Of a DNA stretch of 64,000 nt, positions 36,173-45,973 are shown one piece after another. This DNA is from Paragorgia papillata (lineage: Eukaryota > Cnidaria > Anthozoa > Scleralcyonacea > Coralliidae). The stretch covers positions 2,304,001 through 2,368,000 of the forward strand of contig JAWNZC010000232.1 in assembly GCA_035771165.1 (NCBI GenBank), given 5' to 3'. Both the position numbers and the translations under genes were made by a program. The notes beneath the pieces are model-generated. The model did no database searches. It was not told the origin of the DNA and saw only the letters and a list, made by a program, of their open reading frames with translations. Within the stretch, counting starts at the first letter, position 1. Each line of letters starts with the position of its first letter.

Positions 36173-37596
36173 CATTCTTTCTCCCGCAAACGAAACCGTG
36201 CAGTTTCGAGTTAACTTTTCTGCTATAGTTAAAAATCTAAGCCACAAGAAAAAGAAATAACACTATATTTTTTATGTACAATTTTGTTTATATCTTTCGT
36301 GCGCGGGAACATTATCACGCGTGTTGTCCACGAAATATGCAAGGTACAATTATTCGCGCATGGCGCAGATAAATTGCCCACCTGTTACTAAACATTAATT
36401 AAATATACTGCACTACGCAAATACAGGATGTATGATATACGTGTGCACTCAGCCATCCCATAGCCAAATAATATTTCGTTTGTATCTTAATTGTTCCTAT
36501 TACGGGGTTTTGACATGGCTCTTCATCAAAAATCTTTACTATCTTAAATTTTTCTAACGACACCTTCGATTTTCATAACTCACTTTATAAACTAAGGTTG
36601 ATTTAGCAAGTCTGGTTATTTGGCTACAACCTCAGAAATGCTTTCCGGGTCATTAATTTCAATAACCGTTATTAAAGATTACAATGAATGACGTGTTTGG
36701 AGATGTCGGGAAAATGTGAGAGTGAGGAAGAAGATGAAATTTGTTCTTGAAGCGGGACTAATTACGAAATAAAAGTCCCTCTGGGACACAAATCCTTGAG
36801 AATCTAAAGAAGTCTTGGTTGTCATTTAGCTGGCACCACCGGACGCAGAACCCCTCTTCTGTATACTACTTACCGAATTAACTTCAAGATTTTATTGTTT
36901 TTGCAAAAGTCGTTTAGTTCAATCCCACGCTCTGCACGGTCTTAATTAGCTTGCTAGTACAGCTCTAATAATGTTTTTATTACATGATCTTTATTTATTT
37001 CTTACTTTATTTCAATGTCCAGAGTAAAAACAACAAAGATCGAAGTTTTCGACTTCTATCCAAAATCGTAAACAACTAGAACTCTTTCAGTCACCGTAAA
37101 CATTGTCGTACTGAATTTTTTGTGGAGTTAAATTAACTTTTATGATATTTGTATACAATTTTACTTTATTTGATTTATTAAAATAGACAACGGCAAAAAT
37201 GGGCGTGGTTTAATCAGAACCGCGCCCATTTCGTCCCCCAAATTGAGTCGTTCACCTCCCTCCCCCCCCCCCCCACCCGCCACCCCCAACGTATAGCCGT
37301 TGCTACGCGCCTGATAATTTATTTCTAACTTCCTGCGACCGATTGCGGTGCAAGGGATAGTCAAGGATGCAAAAATTCAAGAACGCCGCTGCTATTTTTA
37401 CAATCGGTTTAGTATTTTTACGGTGGCTAATGTCGTTCTTACGCCAGATATTCTTTTGTTATTAATAATTTGTTATTTATTAATTAATGAAATATCAATT
37501 ATATTATTTAATTTGGAATAATTAGGAAAATCTGACGGTGGTAGACCACGCTCGTACCCTTCTAGTTACGCCCCTGTTTAAATACATTTATATGGG
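36173..37596. other. no gene; small hairpin at 37196-37232
   Basis: AT-rich, with a short hairpin AAATGGGCGTGGTT / AACCGCGCCCATTT (37197-37231) and a C-rich run at 37260-37290. The right edge GTTACGCCCCTG (about 37575) resembles a hAT end read outward, but no partner was found. Confidence 0.4.
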
Positions 37597-37680
37597 GATT
37601 ATAGCTTGAATCTGCCGAATCTAACGCTATAGGTTTTCTCTACTAAAAATATTAAGATCCATTTAATTATTTGGCTACAT

Positions 37681-38712
37681 TGAAAGTTTTTATGACACAA
37701 AAATTAATTTGTCTTATTTCATAGAATACTTCAAATGACAAAGTAATATCTTTTTCAGTTTTTCGTATTTGGCTTCGTTGTTGAGATATTTCCGTTTGTT
37801 TGATATGTAAATGTCACACCTGCATAATGACTTATCGGAAAAGGTTATATATCTTCGCTATTATCAAACGAAATCACTTGAAATTTCATGTGTGATGTTG
37901 TGGGAGGAACACACGCACATGCGTCCTTCGAATTAAGTTTGGTTTGATAATAGCAAAGATATAAAAACGAAATCACTTGAAATTTTACATGTGATCTTTG
38001 TTTTTTGAACAACTTTATTGGACGCGTCTATATGACATACAATAAAAATACATAAATACAAGAAAAAGACAAAAAACGGGCCCAAGACGGTTCGCGCGAA
38101 CGGGACAAAGTCCCATGCGAGGCGCAGCCCTACGGTAAGACAAACATCAAAAAAATATAAAAATACATGAAAGAGACAAAATACTCATATACATAAAAGT
38201 TTAAGCCCGATGACAGGGGCAGTCGCGCACAAGCGAACATGTGCAAGACATGTCAATATCAAAAGTATTATTAAGTAAGGAAAATATATAAATTACAAAG
38301 AAACCCCTTTAAAGAAGCAGCACTATGGAAAGTAAGTAATGGGGCTAACTTGCAAATAAAGTTCCAGGGTTTAACAATTCTGTTAAAATACGAATCTAAG
38401 AAAGTATTGGTTTTGCAAATGGTTGGTTTTAAGGTTAAAGTCGGGTTTAAAAAAAGTGATGTTGTGTGGGGAACACACGCACATGCGTTTTTCGAATTAA
38501 GTTTGGTTTGATAATAGCAAAGATATATAAACTTATTCGTTGAGTCATTATGCACGTGTACGTCACAACATGTGACATTTACATATCAAGCAAACTGAAA
38601 TATCTCAACACACGAAGCAAGGAAAAGAAAAATTGCTAAAAATGTTACTTTGTTATTTTAAGTGTTGTTTCAAATAAGACAAAAACAATTTTCGTGTCAT
38701 AGCCACTTTAAC
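37681..38712. mobile_element. foldback element with ATGACAC ends, containing LINE tail
   Basis: The left end AAAGTTTTTATGACACAAAA and the complement of the right end AAAGTGGCTATGACACGAAA start arms of about 170-190 bp (shared TTGAGATATTTC, ATATGTAAATGTCACA and GCTATTATCAAAC). Similar end text (AAAGTGCCTATGAAACGAAA, complement) occurs alone near 57905-57930. The central part holds a minus-strand LINE 3' end. Confidence 0.75.
38000..38555 (-). pseudogene. LINE 3' fragment inside the foldback
   Basis: The minus strand encodes NTFLDSYFNRIVKPWNFICK followed by LAPLLTFHSAASLKGFLCNL, matching the NSFFxRTxxxWNxLP...S...FK tail of LINE ORF2. Downstream is a 3' UTR with CCTGTCATCGGGCTT and AATAAAGTTGTTCAAAA at its end (about 38000). 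Truncated at the 5' side within the foldback. Confidence 0.65.
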
Positions 38713-39875
38713 CCCTTGACTACCAGGAATCTTCCCTTGACCAGTAAAATCGTCTGGCGTTAGTAAGAGTAAAATACTAAAGCCTGTTTTCCACTTGCGA
38801 AACATTTCTATTGTAAATATTTAATAGATTTTTAACTAGTTCCAGCCGAGAGGTCATAACAAAAAAGAAAAATGTCGATTCGCGCGAAAAAATTCGCAAA
38901 TGGAAATCCGGCTTAAAGGTGCGTCTATAAATGTGCGCTTACGAGTTAAATGGTTAAGGAAACGGGCTTGCTTGTTTGCTTCAGCAAAGGCTTTACAGAG
39001 GGAAGTATATTTTATATAAGACTACAAATAGAAGACCATGTTTGATTTGTCAAGAATTTAATATGCTAGTCTTGATAAAGTGCGTACTGTACAGCTGGGA
39101 GTCGTAATTATTTTAAAACTCGAAAAGCGACAATTAATTAAGGTTACCTCAAACAGTCTCACTGCGATTCTAAATGGCTTATAGATTGCTTCTGAAAATT
39201 TTGAACTTTTTAACAAAAACTTATGCGTACGCTGTTCCGCGGGTTTTCTAGGTGTGCACAGGCTACGCCAAAGTTGCACAAATAAGTAGCCCGAGTGAAC
39301 GCCTGGAGCTTGAGATGTTTCTTTTGTGTGGTCCATGGCCTTAAATGATAACGCTACTGTGAGACGGTTATTTTAATACAAGCTCTTCGAGATCCTGTAA
39401 AACTGGACCAAGTAAGAGATTAAGAAATCCAGCACCTCTCTGGACCAAAATTGTCTTCTTTCTTTTATAACTTTAATTTCCCGGGGGCCGCTAGGGTAGC
39501 TATATAATCTTTGTGAGTCTTGAGTTTCTCCATGAGGTGTGTCGTAACGGGATTATGCATTTGGTAAATATTAAATGCGCAATAGCAGATACATTTTACT
39601 TGTTCATACCCTGGTTACAGTAGTTTGCTCTCGTAAGCGGTCTCTCGCCGCTATAAAATTACGGGAGCGAAAATTTCTGGGACCGATAACTTGTTCAGGG
39701 CTTGCCGTCTGCAAAAGGTTGCCATGTTGTAACGACGCAGCTGAACATAAATGCTGTAGAAAAGCAGTTGTTTTACAAGCAACATCTTGTTTAGAGGACG
39801 CCGTTGAAAGAATGATGTAAATGCTACCAAAACATGCATTTTTCATTGTCTTTGCAAACGTTCTAAAATACAATA

Positions 39876-40320
39876 TATTTAAAAAAGCTAGGGCATTTTT
39901 TATAAATTAAACATAATGATTGACTGATTGACTTTGTTTTTACCAAAAAAAAAGCTTTCCTTCACATTTGGAAATATGTTTGACGAACTATACAAATAAC
40001 AGAAATTCGTTACTCTATTAATGGCTCATTATGATAGCTGACATCATTGTAGATATTTTAAGCTGATAATCCTTTTTGTAAAAAAATCTTGAAAAATATC
40101 ATATAAGTTTTCATTTACGTTAATAATCTTCTTGTTTAAAATATTTAAAAATTACCTTTAAGTTTTCAATAAAATCGTTCGATTATAACATTTATAATAT
40201 TGTTTCCTCCATCTAACTGACTATTCGCTTGCCATTCTGGGACGAGTTGTGACGTAAATACCTTCACAGATCGTTTGCAGCTTTCACTGTTAATGGTTTG
40301 CAGCGTATTAAAAATTTCAG
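39876..40320. other. no gene; intron-like sequence before the P2X7-type exon
   Basis: AT-rich, ending in a good splice acceptor (AAAAATTTCAG at 40320). Earlier exons of the gene were not found. Confidence 0.45.
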
Positions 40321-41293
40321 GAGCTGATTCAAATTACACGGAAAGTGGTTCAAATTACTCGGAAAGTGGAAGTGACAGTGAAGAAAATGTTTCTGAAGAT
40401 TCCGATATATTAGAAGTTAATTATGGCTTCGTACCGTATGAAAATTAGCAACTTGCAAATGATGAAGAAGCTTCAGTCGAAGATCCAGTCGTTGACGAAG
40501 ATGGGTTAAGCCCAGAAGTTTTCGAAGCAAGATATGAAGGGCAAATTACAGTAGATGACTGCTTAATATCTCTGAATGCACTTCCTATACGTAACTTAAC
40601 ACCCAAAAGCTGCGTACAATAACCTTCATTTTTCTCATGTACTATATTTTGATAGGTGTAAATGTGGCCATTGCAAAAGCGAGCACCTCGTTGGCGCAAG
40701 AGAATATCGCTGTTGCAAAGAAGTGGTCCCGGCTACAGGTATACTTCTCTTCGATGGAAGTATCGAACATGTCAGCTGTATAACGGAGCATGAAGATTAC
40801 GGAACGATGACAAACCAGGCCGTGCTGCTCCATGTCGGTCCCATGCTAAGGTACAGGAAAGGGAATAATTATAAGCGTCCACAAAGAAGTCAGCAAGCCA
40901 TCACCAACGAGTAAGTGATAATTTTGCAAATCTAGCTTGGCGTTGAAACCATGGTCGAACAAAAAAGATATTTGTAAGATGAGGTGCATTGCTATAAAAA
41001 TAGCAATGATATGTTTACCAAACTTCTACTAATGATCTAATCTATTTAAAGTAAGTTATTGTATAAGCACTCATAAAGCTAGAGTTTTTATTTCCAATAT
41101 TTTTATTCGGTTTTTGTCGATTTATTTCAGATTTTGTCGAGCTGTGGCATATAGATGACTGATCAAGTGGATGTGTGGTAGCATGTGTTGGGAAACTACC
41201 CGGCCACTACCTGCATGCATATACCACAATATTAGGACAACGTTTAGCACTAGCAATTCAAAAGGCTATGTAGCTGGAAATGAAAGAAGATAA
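40321..41293 (+). pseudogene. P2X7-type intracellular C-terminal domain gene, two nonsense codons
   Basis: Exon a (40321 to about 40612) encodes an acidic Ser-rich segment, ADSNYTESGSNYSESGSDSE, then ILEVNYGFVPYEN, TAG at 40446, and DGLSPEVFEARYEGQITVDD. Exon b (40656-40910) encodes CKCGHCKSEHLVGAREYRCC and later HVSCITEHEDYGTMTNQAVL. Exon c (41131-41293) encodes FCRAVAYR, TGA at 41156, LIKWMCGSMC and TRPLPACIYHNIRTTF, then TAA. The CxCGxC...YRCC...CIT.H..Y and AYRxxxxW...PxCxxxxIRxxF patterns define the P2X purinoceptor 7 cytoplasmic domain, a zinc-binding module that occurs alone in many invertebrate proteins. The exon a donor also looks damaged (TG|CGTACA). TAG would derive from CAG, and TGA probably from CGA. 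Likely a pseudogene. Confidence 0.75.
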
Positions 41294-41450
41294 AACAAAG
41301 ACATTTATTTGTAAGAAGTAAATATGCTTTATATTTATATACAACAAACATGAACAGATGAAAAGTCCTTTTTTAGTTTTTCGCTTGACATCTTTTCCTT
41401 TTATGTCCCTTTTTTGGGTGCCCATATGTCCTACAAGTTGCTAGCTTCCT

Positions 41451-42266
41451 TTATTTTTTTGTTGTGCTGACTCGACCAGTATGTTCCAGTACAGTATTTC
41501 GTTTCCTTGAGTCCATCCACAAGGCATCTTGTTCTTGAACTACATGTAAGAAAAGAGGGTAATCAGTAATTATTACTAATACATCCAGTGGATACGAATG
41601 GAAAAGTTCGTTTGTACTAGTATCGTAACTTGAGAACGTAATTATACGCGCAGCACGATTTTGGAGTTTTTGAAGTTTTTGAGAAAGGCCTTTGTTACAG
41701 TTTCCCCAAACCACATTACAATAGTTAAAATGAGGTTGTACTAATGCATTGTAAACAGTTAGGAGTGTTTCACGAGGAACAAAATACCTAATGCGTTTTA
41801 TTGCACTAATCCCAGATGCAATTTTCTTAGACATCACATTAACGTGGTTTTCCCAGGTCATATTCTGGTCAATTTTTACACCAAGTGATTTTGATACTGA
41901 AACTTTTTTCACAGAATTATTGTCAATAATGATGTTTGGGCTTTCTTGGAGATTAGACAATCTCTGTCTAGAGCCAATTAGTAAAAATTCAGTTTTTGTC
42001 ATATTTAACGTGAGTTTATTTGCTGCAAGCCAAATATGAAGTTTTTCCAAATCAAAATTAACGCATTCATTTACTTCGTTTATGTCATTACTAGCGTATG
42101 TTATGCTCGTATCATCAGCATACATTCTTGGCTGTGAATAAGTCAGACAATTAGGTAAATCATTTATATATAGTAAAAACAATAGTGGGCCTAGGATAGT
42201 CCCCTGAGGCACTCCACTCCTAACCAAAGTCTTAGACGACTTACAACTATTTACAATGCATTCGTA
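41451..42266 (-). pseudogene. 5'-truncated APE-type LINE reverse transcriptase
   Basis: The minus strand starts near 42266 with HYECIVNSCKSSKTLVRSGV and continues PQGTILGPLLFLLYINDLPN, RMYADDTSITY (catalytic YADD), then SVSKSLGVKIDQNMTWENHV and TVYNALVQPHFNYCNVVWGN, to LQNRAARIITFSSYDTSTNE. After NELFHS the normal tail (LGW..L..RR) is replaced by unrelated residues to TAA at 41451, so the 3' end is rearranged or joined to other sequence. Family CR1/L2/Rex type. The N-terminal half and endonuclease are absent. Confidence 0.85.
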
Positions 42267-42436
42267 GTGTCTAGTTGATTAGCTATAAAAGTAGCCAAAT
42301 CATCGTCATTACTGCTCCATTTTAACTGCTTAGAGGTCTTGCAATATCGAAGATATTCTTGGAGATCTTTATAGTTATCTTGTTGTACATTTTCGTCATT
42401 ATTATCAGGTAAAAAACTTTCATGACCGACCTCCAT
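42251..42436 (-). CDS. 61-codon ORF abutting the LINE, possible exon
   Basis: Encodes MEVGHESFLPDNNDENVQQD, NYKDLQEYLRYCKTSKQLKW and SSNDDDLATFIANQLDTTNA, a hydrophilic, helix-prone sequence unlike LINE proteins. It runs directly into the truncated LINE at about 42266 and stops. It may be a host exon cut by the insertion or a 5' part of another element. Not identified. Confidence 0.3.
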   Translation of the reverse strand: MEVGHESFLPDNNDENVQQDNYKDLQEYLRYCKTSKQLKWSSNDDDLATFIANQLDTTNAL

Positions 42437-42439
42437 GAC

Positions 42440-42819
42440 GACTAGGTAATCATCTCCAAGTGGTCATGGCATATATCCTTCACAGATTATTATACAAATG
42501 AAGACAAGTAGCAGGTTTTAATAACAATATATTTCATCATCATGTGAACAAATAGATAAAATACATATCTGTCTATTACAACAATTAACATTGTACATTA
42601 TTATTAAACACTGAATATATGCTAGAAAACAATCTTTCGATGCATAATCTGTGCACAAAACTGTTTTTTAGCACTCTGTGATGTACTGTATGTATATGTG
42701 CTAAAAACAGAAGAATACATATTGATTGTCAACATGTATACATGATTGATTACGTAAACAGAAATAAAAAGCTTTTTGAGTTAGACTATTTCATGTAGTA
42801 CGTAACTGTAGTTCTTAGA
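42440..42819. other. no gene recognised
   Basis: AT-rich flank of the first minisatellite. No motif or exon supported. Confidence 0.45.
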
Positions 42820-45789
42820 AGGTAAGAGTGCAGAAAGTAAAGTCCAGAGTGTAGAAACTTAAGTACAGAGCGTAGAAATGAAGTGCAGAGCGTAGAAAGT
42901 AAAGTACAGAGCGTAGAAATGAAGTACAGAGCGTAGAAATGAAGTACAGAGCGTAGAAAGTAAAGTACAGAGCGTAGAAAGTTAAGTGCAGAGCGTAGAA
43001 ATGAAGTGCAGAGCGTAGAAAGTTAAGTGCAGAGCGTAGAAATGAAGTACAGAGCGTAGAAAGTTAAGTGCAGAGCGTAGAAATGAAGTGCAGAGCGTAG
43101 AAAGTAAAGTACAGAGCATAGAAATGAAGTACAGAGCGTAGAAATGAAGTACAGAGCGTAGAAATGAAGTACAGCGCGTAGAAATGAAGTACAGAGCGTA
43201 GAAATGAAGTACAGAGCGTAGAAATGAAGCACAGAGCGTAGAAATTAAGTACAGAGCGTAGAAAGTATAGTACAGACTGTAGAAAGTTAAGTATAGAGCA
43301 TAGCAAGTAAAGTACAGAGCGTAGAAAGTAAAGTACAGAGCGTAGAAATGAAGTACAGAGCGTAGAAATGAAGTGCAGAGCGTAGAAATGAAGTACAGAG
43401 CGTAGAAAGTAAAGTGCAGAGCGTAGAAATGAAGTACAGAGCGTAGAAAGTAAAGTACAGAGCGTAGAAAGTAAAGTACAGAGCGTAGAAATGAAGTACA
43501 GAGCGTAGAAATGAAGTACAGAGCGTAGAAATGAAGTACAGAGCGTAGAAATGAAGCACAGAGCGTAGAAATGAAGTACAGAGCGTAGAAAGTATAGTAC
43601 AGAGTGTAGAAAGTTAAGTATAGAGCATAGCAAGTAAAGTACAGAGCGTAGAAAGTAAAGTACAGAGCGTAGAAATGAAGTACAGAGCGTAGAAATGAAG
43701 TGCAGAGCGTAGAAATGAAGTGCAGAGCGTAGAAATGAAGTACAGAGCGTAGAAAGTAAAGTGCAGAGCGTAGAAATGAAGTACAGAGCGTAGAAATGAA
43801 GTGCAGAGCGTAGAAATGAAGTACAGAGCGTAGAAAGTAAAGTGCAGAGCGTAGAAATGAAGTACAGAGCGTAGAAAGTAAAGTACAGAGCGTAGAAAGT
43901 AAAGTACAGAGCGTATAAATGAAGTACAGAGCGTAGAAATGAAGTACAGAGCGTAGAAATGAAGTACAGAGCGTAGAAATGAAGCACAGAGCGTAGAAAT
44001 GAAGTACAGAGCGTAGAAAGTTTAGTACAGAGTGTAGAAAGTTAAGTATAGAGCATAGCAAGTAAAGTACAGAGCGTAGAAAGTAAAGTACAGAGCGTAG
44101 AAATGAAGTACAGAGCGTAGAAATGAAGTGCAGAGCGTAGAAATGAAGTGCAGAGTGTAGAAATGAAGTACAGAGCGTAGAAAGTATAGTACAGACTGTA
44201 GAAAGTTAAGTATAGAGCATAGCAAGTAAAGTACAGAGCGTAGAAAGTAAAGTACAGAGCGTAGAAATGAAGTACAGAGCGTAGAAATGAAGTGCAGAGC
44301 GTAGAAATGAAGTGCAGAGCGTAGAAATGAAGTACAGAGCGTAGAAAGTAAAGTGCAGAGCGTAGAAATGAAGTACAGAGCGTAGAAAGTAAAGTACAGA
44401 GCGTAGAAAGTAAAGTACAGAGCGTAGAAATGAAGTACAGAGCGTAGAAATGAAGTACAGAGCGTAGAAATGAAGTACAGAGCGTAGAAATGAAGTACAG
44501 AGCGTAGAAATGAAGCACAGAGCGTAGAAATGAAGTACAGAGCGTAGAAAGTATAGTACAGAGTGTAGAAAGTTAAGTATAGAGCATAGCAAGTAAAGTA
44601 CAGAGCGTAGAAAGTAAAGTACACAGCGTAGAAATGAAGTACAGAGCGTAGAAATGAAGTGCAGAGCGTAGAAATGAAGTGCAGAGTGTAGAAATGAAGT
44701 GCAGAGTGTAGAAATGAAGTGCAGAGTGTAGAAATGAAGTGCAGAGTGTAGAAATGAAGTACAGAGCGTAGAAAGTAAATACAGAGCGTAGAAATGAAGT
44801 GCAGAGTGTAGAAAGTAAAGTACAGAGCGTAGAAATGAAGTGCAGAGTGTAGAAAGTAAAGTACAACGTGTAGAAAGTAAAGCGCAGAGCGTAGAAATGA
44901 AGTGCACAGTGTAGAAATCAAGTACAGAGTGTAGAAAGTAAAGTACAGGGCATAGAAAGTAAAGTACAGTGCGTAGAAATTAAGTACAGAGTGTAGAAAG
45001 TAAAGTACAGAGTGTAGAAATTAAGTACATAGCGTAGAAAGTAAAGTACAGAGTGTAGAAATGAAGTACAGAGCATAGAAATGAAATGAAGTGCAGAGCG
45101 TAGAAATGAAGTACATAGCGTAGAAATAAAGTGCAGAGCGTAGAAATGAAGTACAGAGCGTAGAAATGAAGTACAGAGTGTAGAAATGAAGTACAGAGTG
45201 TAGAAATGAAGTACAGAGCGTAGAAATGAAGTACAGAGCGTAGAAATGAAGTACAGAGTGTAGAAATGAAGTACAGAGCGTAGAAATGAAGTGCAGAGTG
45301 TAGAAATGAAGTACAGAGCGTAGAAATGAAGTACAGAGCATAGAAATGAAATGAAGTGCAGAGCGTAGAAATGAAGTACATAGCGTAGAAATAAAGTGCA
45401 GAGCGTAGAAATGAAGTACAGAGCGTAGAAATGAAGTACAGAGTGTAGAAATGAAGTACAGAGTGTAGAAATGAAGTACAGAGCGTAGAAATGAAGTACA
45501 GAGCGTAGAAATGAAGTACAGAGTGTAGAAATGAAGTACAGAGCGTAGAAATGAAGTGCAGAGTGTAGAAATGAAGTACAGAGCGTAGAAATGAAGTACA
45601 GAGCGTAGAAATGATGCATAGAGCGTAGAAATGAAGTACAGAGTGTAGAAATGAAGTACAGAGCGTAGAAATGAAGTGCAGAGTGTAGAAATGAAGTACA
45701 GAGCGTAGAAATGAAGTGCAGAGTGTAGAAATAAAGTGCAGAGCGTAGAAATGAAGCACAGAGCGTAGAAAGTAAAGTACAGAGTGTAG
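42820..45789. repeat. minisatellite A, 20-21-bp unit, about 3.0 kb
   Basis: Roughly 145 tandem units of ATGAAGTACAGAGCGTAGAA (20 bp) and AGTAAAGTACAGAGCGTAGA plus A (21 bp), with GTGCAGAG and GAGTGTAG variants. A marker phrase AGTATAGAGCATAGCAAGTA recurs near 43290, 43620, 44045, 44210 and 44580, showing a higher-order pattern with unequal spacing (about 330, 425, 165, 370 bp). From about 45060 a different 290-bp higher-order block (with GAAATGAAATGAAGTGC) repeats. Long minus-strand open frames are a composition artefact. Confidence 0.97.
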
Positions 45790-45973
45790 GCCCATAAAGG
45801 AACGTGAAGACCATCCTGCTCCATGTGACATCTCCGCAATATCCTAACAAGAGAAAATACATTTAATTAGAAAAATACTTTAATGCAATACTGTATAAAC
45901 CATATCTAAATATCCCCTAAATAATCAACTGCACCTTTACAATAACAAGACGCCAGCTTAGGCAATCAAAAAC
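45790..45973. other. 184-bp unique spacer between two minisatellites
   Basis: The only non-repetitive DNA between arrays A and B. Its minus strand has an acceptor-like TTCTCTTGTTAG followed by an open stretch in three frames (for example GYCGDVTWSRMVFTFLYGPT) that fades into array A. A lost exon is possible but unproven. Confidence 0.6.

Larger units (their letters stand above)
37597..39875 (+). repeat. 1.2-kb dispersed repeat, copy 2, interrupted by about 1.26 kb
   Basis: 37597-37682 and 38948-39875 match copy 1 (20690-21935). The junction TTATTTGGCTACATT versus AAGGAAACGGGC shows where the foldback block (37683-38947) entered. Copy 2 lacks the C-run/(TA)n tail and ends near AACGTTCTAAAATAC. 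Confidence 0.8.

Noticed and set aside
11265..41158. Reassigned stop codons (alternative nuclear code) to explain TAG/TGA in otherwise open exons
   Set aside because: The clear genes use TAG and TAA as terminators at expected ends, and TEs show ordinary decay. Nonsense mutation or splicing is simpler.
42820..45862. Long minus-strand ORFs of 90-359 codons with LHFYALYFISTLCT repeats
   Set aside because: All three minus frames are open because the 20-bp unit places its stop triplets only on the plus strand. There is no start, splice or domain evidence, so this is minisatellite composition.
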